Positions 1 through 7,418 of a DNA stretch of 64,000 bases are shown here, one piece after another; position 1 is the stretch's first letter, and the number at the start of each line of letters is the position of its first letter. This DNA comes from Pollutibacter soli. Lineage in GTDB: Bacteria > Bacteroidota > Bacteroidia > Chitinophagales > Chitinophagaceae. The notes under the pieces were generated by a model, which saw nothing but the letters and a program-made list of their open reading frames with translations, was not told the origin of the DNA and did not search any database. Location of the stretch: contig JARJHS010000006.1 in assembly GCA_029269725.1 (NCBI GenBank), positions 342,703 to 406,702 on the forward strand, given 5' to 3'. The position numbers were made by a program, and so were the translations under genes.

Positions 1-1613
1 CTGTTATTTGTTATATTAACTGTAAATGGTGCACAACCTGAACTGTTGTCCAGAGAAAATAACGGCACAGGCTTCGGCATTACGCAGACGGTTCGTGTAG
101 CCGTGGTCGTGCCGCAAGGGTTTTTTGCGGTTAGCGTCACCGTATAAATTCCAGGTGCAGCGTAGGTATGACAGGGATTGGTTTGTGTTGAAGTGTTGTT
201 TGATCCGCTCGAGGGATCGCCAAAATTCCAGCTGTATTCCGTAAGCTCGCTGCATGTCGATCCCCAATTGCCAAGGATAGTAGAGTTTACAAAGCACACG
301 TTTTGATTTACGCAGACCGGAAGGATGGAATCAATCGCGGCCTCCGGTTTTATCCTGATCTGGATATTACCTGCAGTGTACGGTGTAACATCACAGGCGT
401 TGATTACTTTGAGAACCGCCACAAAAGTGGGATTCGGGCAGGATGATTTTGTATAGGTGTGATACACGGTGTCCGGCGTCATTCCCGGGTTCAATGGGTG
501 AGTCAGAATAACCGAATCCCCATCACCAAAATTCAACACATAAAATGTTCCCGGAGAATTATCCTGCCAGTTGCTGATGATGAATGGCAATGTCGCCGGC
601 GCACACAATCCTGTTGTATTTCCCAGGGTGCCCAATCCACCTGCAGGATTACTTTGATTAGCTACAACATAAGTCGCTGTGTTGCTGCAGCCATTTGTTC
701 CTTTTCCTGTTATCGCGAGATTGAATGCACCGAGTTTTGTATAGGTATGCTCTAAAGGAAAACTTGCGGCGGTAAGGTTATTTTGAACAGTACCATCACC
801 CCAGTTAACCGTGTAAGTGGATATACAGTTTTTATCCGGGGAATTATTATCAATTTTAATAGTGTAGTTCGGATTATTGACGGTTGGTGAATTTTCACAA
901 TTGCTGAACGGAGAGAATATATTGAGATCACGGATACTTACTTCCGGTTTACGAATGACTTTTATCGGTTTTCTAACTGTATCCGAACACCCATTCGCAT
1001 CGGTGACGATCAATTGATTGAAGCCGGAAAATGTTCCGCATCCAAGGACCTGCAATCCTCTGTTTACATCTGCAGCAGTTGCTTTTGATCCGTCAGCAAA
1101 AGTCCATGCATAAGTAAATGGCGCAGTGCCATTGGTAACCGTTGAATTAAAATTAATGACGGTACCGGAACAGGTACTGTCGTTATTGAAAGTAAAATCT
1201 GCCACCGGTTTCGACCAAACGGTAACGCGCAGGGTATCGTAATAAGTTTTTGTAACGCCGGAGGTTACTACGACACTATATCTACCACTGGTATTGGCTC
1301 TGTAGCTGGATGCAATAGCTCCGTTGATATCAGCATTATCTTTTGTCCATTGAAAGCTAGCGCCAGCAGGTGCATTATTAGCAATCAAAAGAACAGATTC
1401 GCCCTGACAAAAACTAAGCGGTTGTGTGTACCTGATAGTATCTCCTGTTGCTGTAGTTCTTAAGGAAAATGACACAGGTTTTTTTGCCTTTACAGGTGAT
1501 GCTTTCCGTTGACCTGAAACAGGTTTCCCGGCCGTTTGTACCTGGCAAAAGGTTATTGATGAGACAATAACAAAAAGTAATGTCAGAATATATCTTAATC
1601 CTGGTGGGTTCAT
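1..1613 (-). CDS. PKD-repeat secreted protein, partial (N-terminal 537 residues)
   Basis: The reading frame opens with an ATG at 1613 and is still open at the window edge, so the C-terminus is missing. Residues 1-24 form a signal peptide ending in SITFCQ. An Ig-like segment (about 60-145) carries CQGESVLLIANN and SGRYSVVVTSG. PKD-type units follow, recognisable by AWTFADG, VNWGDGT, LNFGDGD and YSWNFGDPSSGSNN, each followed by a HTY or CHTY strand. Proteins like this in Bacteroidota are usually large cell-surface or secreted adhesins or enzymes exported by the type IX system; the sorting domain would lie beyond the edge and cannot be checked. Downstream partners are not visible. The domain type is clear, but no specific function can be given. 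Confidence 0.85.
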   Translation of the reverse strand, partial: MNPPGLRYILTLLFVIVSSITFCQVQTAGKPVSGQRKASPVKAKKPVSFSLRTTATGDTIRYTQPLSFCQGESVLLIANNAPAGASFQWTKDNADINGAIASSYRANTSGRYSVVVTSGVTKTYYDTLRVTVWSKPVADFTFNNDSTCSGTVINFNSTVTNGTAPFTYAWTFADGSKATAADVNRGLQVLGCGTFSGFNQLIVTDANGCSDTVRKPIKVIRKPEVSIRDLNIFSPFSNCENSPTVNNPNYTIKIDNNSPDKNCISTYTVNWGDGTVQNNLTAASFPLEHTYTKLGAFNLAITGKGTNGCSNTATYVVANQSNPAGGLGTLGNTTGLCAPATLPFIISNWQDNSPGTFYVLNFGDGDSVILTHPLNPGMTPDTVYHTYTKSSCPNPTFVAVLKVINACDVTPYTAGNIQIRIKPEAAIDSILPVCVNQNVCFVNSTILGNWGSTCSELTEYSWNFGDPSSGSNNTSTQTNPCHTYAAPGIYTVTLTAKNPCGTTTATRTVCVMPKPVPLFSLDNSSGCAPFTVNITNN

Positions 1614-1861
1614 GGGTGAGCTGTAAGTCTATACATTAGGGCATTACGAAACAATACAATTACCAATAACTTATCGAGCTATTGATGATTATTGAAATTT
1701 GAACGTCTGGGATTTCAATGGATGGAAGGAAACGAGGACTTAAATAGGAGTGGATGAGGCTGACCGGATTTAAAGTCTGTAACGACCAGGGTGGTTCTTC
1801 CGGCGAAGTTGAATTTTCGTTAGCGGTTCGAAAAATACGTATTATTATTTATTAATGCAAG

Positions 1862-2215
1862 TCACTCATGTTGCCAGCAATATCCGCTGCTCTTTGCATT
1901 TCTCGAACACCTTGTACCTTTTTTGGTTGTGGCGCGACATTGGGATAGGCTACTGTTTCCCGAATCGTTGTCATCAGATGAATTTTTGCCTGCAATGTTG
2001 TTTCCATAACAATACCCACAAGCTTTCCGCCTCAGTCTTTTTGCTTCCTCAATCGTAACTTTTTCAATAGTGGCACGGCATTGCCTCAGCCCCTGACAAT
2101 TATGCGAATGATAGGCATAAGCGCCGGTGCTTTTACATATCAGGACTTTGTTATCAACTGTATTATCAGAAAGATAACCGACCAGGGTGAAAACCAGCAG
2201 GAGTAATAGCTTCAT
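1862..2215 (-). CDS. small Cys-rich secreted protein
   Basis: A 117-residue protein with an N-terminal hydrophobic signal (MKLLLLLVFTLVGYLS). It then has two cysteine-containing modules. The first (about 25-70) has the pattern ICKSTGAYAYHSHNCQGL...CRATIEK...CGYCY, which resembles the short domain often found on Bacteroidota nuclease or surface proteins. The second (about 92-117) reads CRATTKKGTRCSRN...GYCWQHE, a small Cys/His motif similar to uncharacterised DUF5763-type tails. The Cys/His spacing suggests metal binding or a disulfide-stabilised fold (inference). It is divergent from the glycosidase-like gene to its right. No catalytic function is assigned. Confidence 0.7.
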   Translation of the reverse strand: MKLLLLLVFTLVGYLSDNTVDNKVLICKSTGAYAYHSHNCQGLRQCRATIEKVTIEEAKRLRRKACGYCYGNNIAGKNSSDDNDSGNSSLSQCRATTKKGTRCSRNAKSSGYCWQHE

Positions 2216-2358
2216 GGTGTATCAAAGGTGATTGTTTCCTGATAAACGTAGGGGTAATGTGGTTGTTGCTCACTGAAGAAATACAGCGATGGATTTTATT
2301 CGCCTCTGAAATTCAATTGTCCACCAATGATCGTAATTTGACTTTCTTAACCCTGGAA

Positions 2359-4389
2359 ATGATGATTCGATTGTTTCTTTCTTTCGCTTTTTTTATAGGA
2401 TGTCTTCCGGCACTAACACAGGAGAATCCTCGCCAAAATTTCTGGAACCTTTCTTCCGCCGGTGGTATCACCTGGAACATCTCCCAATCCCCGCAACTCC
2501 CCCATGCTGATCATATCGAACTGTCAGGAACCAAGGTATCTGCCATCATCAATTACGAAATCAATAAAAACAAACAACTCATTCTTCATCGCGATATCAT
2601 CTTTCCGCAACTGCGTACATACGACCGCACGAATGGCGTGAGCTGGCAGAAGTTTCGCGCATATCGCAGACTAACCTATGGTTCGGAGATCGAGCCAACT
2701 ATTACCGACAGCATGGTGACCATTGTTTTTGACAAAGTTGATTCGGTAAGGATCGATGGCAAACTGGTTTTTTATCATACGCCGGTTCACGAAATCACGC
2801 TCACGCGTACACTGTTTCCGTCGATGTCGGGAAGATTGTTTGTTGAGAAATGGACACTGACAAATAATGGAACAATTTCTAAAAAACTGCAAGTTGGTAA
2901 TAATGCAACACAATCGACAATTTCCGGTTACAAAGGCATTTACCATAACAATACTTACAGCGAAGCCAAAACGGAAATCACATTGGCACCTGGCATTACT
3001 TACAGTTTTGCCATTTATTTTGCTGCAGCCATTGATGATGAACCTGTGACCGGATTTGAATTCGCTGCTGTTGAAAAAGAGCGGGATGATTTCATGGCAT
3101 TCATGCAAAATAACCTTGTACTCGAGACAAACAATCCTGTACTGGATCAGCTGTTTTATTTTTCCAAAATACGGGCAGCTGAAAGCATTTTTGATTCGAA
3201 AATGGGATTGGTGCATTCACCTGGTGGTGGCAATTACTACGTGGGCATCTGGGCCAACGACCAGGCGGAATATAGCGGGCCATTCTTTCCGTTGCTGGGT
3301 TATGACAAAGGAATCATCGCCGCAAAGAATGCTTATATCAAATTCTTAAAACACATTCCCAAAGATGATAAGCCGATACAATATTCATTCGAGATCGAAG
3401 GTGATGTTATTGCATCAAACAAAGACCGCGGTGATGCTGCCATGATTGCTTATGGCGCTTCGCAGTACCTGCTGCGCTTAGGTGATCGTCAACTCGCGAA
3501 GGAAATCTGGCCGCTGATCGAATGGTGCCTCGATTACTGCAACCGCAAACTGAACAGCAAAGGTGTTGTAATGTCAAAGACTGATGAAATGGAAGGAAGA
3601 ATTGCCACGGGCGATGCAAATCTCGCGACAAGTTCCTTGTACTATGGCGGACTGACTTCCGGAGCTGTGCTTGCTTCAGAGCTCGGCCTTAACAGGCTTT
3701 CCCAAACATATACGGCCCGAAAAATTGCCCTCGAAAAAAATATTGAAGCGCATTTCGGTTATCGCATCGACGGTTATGATACGTATCGCTATTTCGACGG
3801 CAACGAACGTTTGCGTCATTGGATATCTCTTCCGCTGGCGATGGGCATCAACACAAGAGCAACAGCAACAGCCGATGCGTTGCTGGAAAAACTCTGGACA
3901 GAAAATGGTGTACTCGTCGAACTGGATCCCAATAAAAAACCAGATCAGCAGACATTCTGGGATCGCGGTACGCTGTATGTACTTCGCGGTGTTTTAAAAG
4001 CAGGTTACCTGGATAAATCCATTCCAAAACTTATTACATTCTCAGAAAAAAGATTGCTGGGCGATCATGTGCCTTATGTCATCGAAGCCTATCCTGAAAA
4101 TGATATGCAGCATCTCTCTGCTGAAAGTGCACTGTACTGCAGAATATTTATTGAAGGATTGCTGGGTCTTGAACAAGACGGATTTGCCGCATTCAGTATT
4201 ACACCGAATTTAAATCAACAGCTTCACGAATTAAAACTAAGAAATATGCATGTTGGGAAAGATGTGCTCAGCTTTGAATTGAGATTGGTGGAGGATAAGA
4301 TTGAGACCAAGATTTTTGCGGATGGTAAACTAATAAAGTCGGGTAGTTTTAAAGCGGGGACGAAAGTGAAGTTTGTGATTCCGGAATAG
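2359..4389 (+). CDS. secreted six-hairpin glycosidase-like protein
   Basis: Probably an exported carbohydrate-active enzyme. The frame is open from 2257, but the ATG at 2359 (or 2362) directly precedes a good signal peptide (MIRLFLSFAFFIGCLPALTQ), so I take that start, giving 676 residues. An N-terminal beta-sandwich-like region (about 25-250) is followed by an (alpha/alpha)6-type region. That region has VHSPGGGNYYVGIWANDQAE, RGDAAMIAYGASQYLL, SKTDEMEGRIATGDANLATS and a late WDRGTLYVLRG segment, typical of six-hairpin glycosidases (GH78/GH63/GH116-like superfamily). Substrate and exact GH family cannot be fixed from sequence reading alone. The stop is followed by the hairpin cluster at 4.4-4.75 kb. 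Confidence 0.7.
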   Translation: MMIRLFLSFAFFIGCLPALTQENPRQNFWNLSSAGGITWNISQSPQLPHADHIELSGTKVSAIINYEINKNKQLILHRDIIFPQLRTYDRTNGVSWQKFRAYRRLTYGSEIEPTITDSMVTIVFDKVDSVRIDGKLVFYHTPVHEITLTRTLFPSMSGRLFVEKWTLTNNGTISKKLQVGNNATQSTISGYKGIYHNNTYSEAKTEITLAPGITYSFAIYFAAAIDDEPVTGFEFAAVEKERDDFMAFMQNNLVLETNNPVLDQLFYFSKIRAAESIFDSKMGLVHSPGGGNYYVGIWANDQAEYSGPFFPLLGYDKGIIAAKNAYIKFLKHIPKDDKPIQYSFEIEGDVIASNKDRGDAAMIAYGASQYLLRLGDRQLAKEIWPLIEWCLDYCNRKLNSKGVVMSKTDEMEGRIATGDANLATSSLYYGGLTSGAVLASELGLNRLSQTYTARKIALEKNIEAHFGYRIDGYDTYRYFDGNERLRHWISLPLAMGINTRATATADALLEKLWTENGVLVELDPNKKPDQQTFWDRGTLYVLRGVLKAGYLDKSIPKLITFSEKRLLGDHVPYVIEAYPENDMQHLSAESALYCRIFIEGLLGLEQDGFAAFSITPNLNQQLHELKLRNMHVGKDVLSFELRLVEDKIETKIFADGKLIKSGSFKAGTKVKFVIPE

Positions 4390-4423
4390 GTCGCTCATGC
4401 GTTCAAATTTTTTATATGACAAC

Positions 4424-4752
4424 TTTCGTTGGAACGCTACTTAAAATTTCTTTTAACTCTGTCTCACTTGTTGGTGTTCCCGTGAAAATCCTTCACTTCA
4501 AAAGTTTTTCGGTAACACCAACAAGTATTTTCTTAACTTAATCACACTTGTTGGTGTTCCCATCAAATTTCCCTCAACTCAAAAATATTTCCAAGGAACA
4601 CCAACAAGTATTGGAATCTCACGATAACAGTTTCTTACTTTCGTTGGCGCTACTTAAACCGAAAATCATACGCTTTTAAACTCTGTCACGCTTGTTGGTG
4701 TTCCCCGCAAAAAATCTTCAATTCGAAAATGTTTCCCAGGAACACCAACAAG
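4424..4752. repeat. cluster of three TTGGTGTTCC hairpins
   Basis: Three imperfect palindromes of about 61-64 bp lie at 4466-4526, 4546-4609 and 4691-4752. Each has left arm CTTGTTGGTGTTCC and right arm GGAACACCAACAAG, except that the first copy has a damaged right arm (GGTAACACC). Loops are AT-rich and differ between copies. The flanks repeat too: ACTTTCGTTGG followed by GCTACTTAAA occurs at about 4424 and again at about 4637. The arms match the array beside the transposase at 35.4 kb, but the stem ends in CTTG rather than ATTTG and the spacers are different. The cluster sits between the 3' ends of two convergent genes. Confidence 0.85.
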
Positions 4753-5035
4753 TATTTAATGAACATGAGCACCCACGATTAGAGGTTGCTTCCTTGCGAA
4801 TCAAATTATAGAAAACCTGTGGGCTGAGAATGAAAATTTAATTCCCTTATAATTCGTGAAAAGAAAAAACCAAAAGATATTATGTTATGGGAAAGATCCT
4901 GCAGGTGTGAGCACCGACTCCCCTCCGGCTCATCTCATCGCAGCCCGAAAAATTGGTAAGTTGGAGAACCCTTAGTTTCGCATCTTACGCATTCATTCAA
5001 AATGTAAAATCGTTCCCGTTATCAGACATAACTGG

Positions 5036-5071
5036 AAAAAAAGGAACCACTACATCACATCCTGTGGTTCC
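5036..5071 (-). terminator. intrinsic terminator of the lipoprotein operon
   Basis: Read on the minus strand, GGAACCAC, a 13-base loop and GTGGTTCC form a perfect 8-bp stem followed directly by seven T residues. It starts 16 bases after the stop codon of the last lipoprotein gene, which is the expected place and shape for a rho-independent terminator. Confidence 0.8.
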
Positions 5072-5086
5072 CTAAAAGTTATTGTG

Positions 5087-5893
5087 TTAATCGCACCCAT
5101 AATAATATTGCTCCCATCTTACCGGATATGCAGGTGTTACAGGAAGGTTACTCGTTGTTGTCACTTTAGTTACCCTGCCTTTACTATCCTGTTCATATGT
5201 GATTGTATCGTCCAGAACTTTTTTACCTTGAACTTTATCCCATGTAACCTGCTTCGATGGAAAGTTTTTACTGGGGAATCTCGAGGTAGTCAGCAATAAT
5301 GCATCGCTATTCAGTCTGTTGGTAAAAGGTATCCCCGTATATTCGAGTGTGTCAGTATAAGTCAGGATTCCATTTTGAAAGTATTCGCTATGAGATAAAT
5401 TTCCACCTTTATTGTAAAAATTGGTTTTAGCAATCGTGTCGCCTCTTACGATCCGGATGGTAGTCAGCGCATCACTTCCGTAAATAAAATGCAAGGTATC
5501 AGATTCACCATAGTTAACCGGAAACTCTTCAACTCCCATTGCAGTTAGTTTTCCCTGGCTATCATAAACACCTGTTCGTTCAAGCTTTTTATATACCCCG
5601 GATTGAAGATAAGTCCACGATGCAAGTTTACCATCAGCACGGTATTTATATTCAAAGGCAAAGCCAGCGATATTACCTGTGAAGTTTGATTCTCTTGTCA
5701 TCTGACCTTTAGAATCGTAGTTATAACGCATGGTATAAATACTTGCTGTTGGATTGGTTTGACCTAGCATCGAATCAATTCCGCAAAATTTTGGAGTATC
5801 ATCGGGATTATTTTCGGAAGGCTTACTGCAGGACAAAAAAAAGATACCTGAAAATAAAACAGAGATAAACACATTAAACTTTAAATTCAGCAT
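5087..5893 (-). CDS. lipoprotein with YD-like repeats, copy 1
   Basis: A 268-residue predicted lipoprotein: MLNLKFNVFISVLFSGIFFLSC has a lipobox Cys at residue 22. The mature part has repeated beta-hairpin units of the form YNYDSKGQMTRES, YKYRADGKLASW, GVYDSQGKLTAMG and YEQDSKGRVTKV, like the YD/RHS-type repeats in many Bacteroidota surface lipoproteins of unknown function. Near the N-terminus it has CGIDSMLG, which matches CGPDSM in the gene two upstream. It is the last gene of a three-gene operon on the minus strand, 16 bases after the broken middle copy, and is followed by a strong terminator. Confidence 0.75.
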   Translation of the reverse strand: MLNLKFNVFISVLFSGIFFLSCSKPSENNPDDTPKFCGIDSMLGQTNPTASIYTMRYNYDSKGQMTRESNFTGNIAGFAFEYKYRADGKLASWTYLQSGVYKKLERTGVYDSQGKLTAMGVEEFPVNYGESDTLHFIYGSDALTTIRIVRGDTIAKTNFYNKGGNLSHSEYFQNGILTYTDTLEYTGIPFTNRLNSDALLLTTSRFPSKNFPSKQVTWDKVQGKKVLDDTITYEQDSKGRVTKVTTTSNLPVTPAYPVRWEQYYYGCD

Positions 5894-5909
5894 AATAATT
5901 CTATTGACG

Positions 5910-6395
5910 TTAAATATTGAAATTTTTGCGAGTTGTATACATCACAGGAAGATCCATATGATCTGTTGTGAAAATACAAGAGTCATCACAGTAAACCCTG
6001 TCGTTGATTACATCGTAGTTCTTGTGATCATAGCCCTGGGCCATCCAATCGGCTCCGTAAATAAATTTGAACCCTTCAGACGATCTTTCATCAGCAAGTT
6101 TGCGCAGCATACCGGTTGGGTTTTCACCCGCACCGTAAGTATATTCCTCAGTAGTTGAGTGTACACCGTTTTCGAAAAATTTTGTTTCATTATGCCTGCG
6201 CTGGTCATCATACTGAAAAATCTATTATTGTTCACTTGTCTGACCACCGGAAGCTGAGGTTCCGATCAAGGAATCGAGACTGCAATCAGAAGTGTCAACG
6301 AGCGGTTCACCGCCTTTGTTTGTACATGCATACAACAGACTGCAGAATAAAATCAGCGGGATGATTTGACTTGCAAAAGTCCGTAGGCAAAGCAT
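5910..6395 (-). pseudogene. lipoprotein, copy 2, interrupted by tandem stops
   Basis: An ATG at 6395 starts a lipoprotein signal (IPLILFCSLLYAC) and reads through CSLDSLIGTSASGGQTSEQ to an in-frame TAA (6227-6225) and TAG (6224-6222). The same frame then continues without a break, through QYDDQRRHNETKFFENG, EEYTYGAGENPTGMLRKL and GADWMAQGYDHKNYDV, to a TAA at 5910. Total length is 162 codons. The C-x-x-DS motif after the lipobox and the YDDQ.R repeat unit show it is a shorter relative of the genes on each side. Two adjacent stops with the downstream frame preserved point to a recently broken gene, or less likely to readthrough. Confidence 0.7.
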
Positions 6396-6426
6396 GGTAT
6401 TTCCTGTTATTTCTTATGTGATCAGA

Positions 6427-7266
6427 TTATTTGCAGCTATACCAATACCGATAGGTTCGATCTTCCGGCGGCGTGATGTGCGTGATATTACTTTTAAGCG
6501 TAATCTTTGTTGGCCGGCCATCTGTATCGAATTCATACCCGTAACTATCGTCTATCATTCTGTTCTGCGAGAAGACATCATAAACAATTTTCCGCGATGG
6601 ATAATGTTTCGAAGGCAAAACTTTATTCATCAACTGATCAGCCGATTTTTCCAGGATAGGAATATTCAGTTGTGACGAATAAGCTATCGAGTCAATGAAT
6701 TGCAACTGCCCACTGAGATAATGCTCGCTGCGAACCAGGTCTTCATCTTCATAAAAATGAATGCTATGATAGGCAGTATCGCCATCATCGATGTTGGCGG
6801 TTGTAAATTTCTGTGACGCATAACCGAAACTGGCAAGTCGTTCTGCAAAACCCCCTACGCCCCACCCCTCCTGTGTGTATCCAGTCATACGACCCTGTAC
6901 ATCATAAATGGCTTTTCTATCACGGAGCAGATCACCGGTTGTATTTCGCTCAATCCAGGAAATCACATTTCCTTCGGCATTGAAGTTGTAATGATAGCTA
7001 TACAATTTGTATAAGGGACCGTAAACACTGATGGTGGTGGTTCTTCCTTTATCATCATATTCATAATAGTACATATTCGGTGGCGCAGAAGGAGTTATGG
7101 TGAAATACATGGAATCGGGTCCGCAGGGCTTGACCTGGACATCTGCTTCTCTAACCGGACTTTTACTACAGGATATTACGCATATAACAACAATGCATAA
7201 TGCAAAAAAATCAGTTGAAAGGAAAATATTCTTTCGTTGAACTTTTCTGAATACTCCGGCTCTCAT
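6427..7266 (-). CDS. lipoprotein with YD-like repeats, copy 3
   Basis: A 279-residue lipoprotein with a longer N-region (MRAGVFRKVQRKN) before the hydrophobic segment ending CVISC. The mature part contains YEYDDKGRTTTIS, YNFNAEGNVISW, AIYDVQGRMTGY and YEFDTDGRPTKI, the same repeat style as the 5.1-5.9 kb paralogue. The motif VLPSKHYPSRKIVYDV parallels RFPSKNFPSKQVTWDK there. It is the first gene of the operon, 31 bases before the broken copy. Function is unknown; a surface-exposed lipoprotein is the safe reading. Confidence 0.75.
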   Translation of the reverse strand: MRAGVFRKVQRKNIFLSTDFFALCIVVICVISCSKSPVREADVQVKPCGPDSMYFTITPSAPPNMYYYEYDDKGRTTTISVYGPLYKLYSYHYNFNAEGNVISWIERNTTGDLLRDRKAIYDVQGRMTGYTQEGWGVGGFAERLASFGYASQKFTTANIDDGDTAYHSIHFYEDEDLVRSEHYLSGQLQFIDSIAYSSQLNIPILEKSADQLMNKVLPSKHYPSRKIVYDVFSQNRMIDDSYGYEFDTDGRPTKITLKSNITHITPPEDRTYRYWYSCK

Positions 7267-7368
7267 GGTACGATAGTGGATTTGGTTAGCAATTAAATCC
7301 CGGCAATATTGATTGCCAAAAGCAAAATAGTCATTTTAAACGAAACAGAACGTAGAGGTATTGCCTAA

Positions 7369-7418
7369 CTCACCCCCGGCCCCTCTCGTTGCTTCGCAAG
7401 AGAGGGGTCTGGGGTGAG
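7369..7418. repeat. CTCACCCC...GGGGTGAG palindrome at uvrA 3' end
   Basis: CTCACCCC, then GGCCCCTCTC, a TTGCTTCGCAA turn, then GAGAGGGG and GGGGTGAG form a long near-perfect hairpin. The uvrA stop codon (7370-7372) lies inside its left arm, so the last residues of the UvrA protein (TPLLRSNERGRG) are repeat-encoded. Related copies lie near 9964, 10182 and 10421. It may also act as a transcription stop, but there is no clean T-run. Confidence 0.75.
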
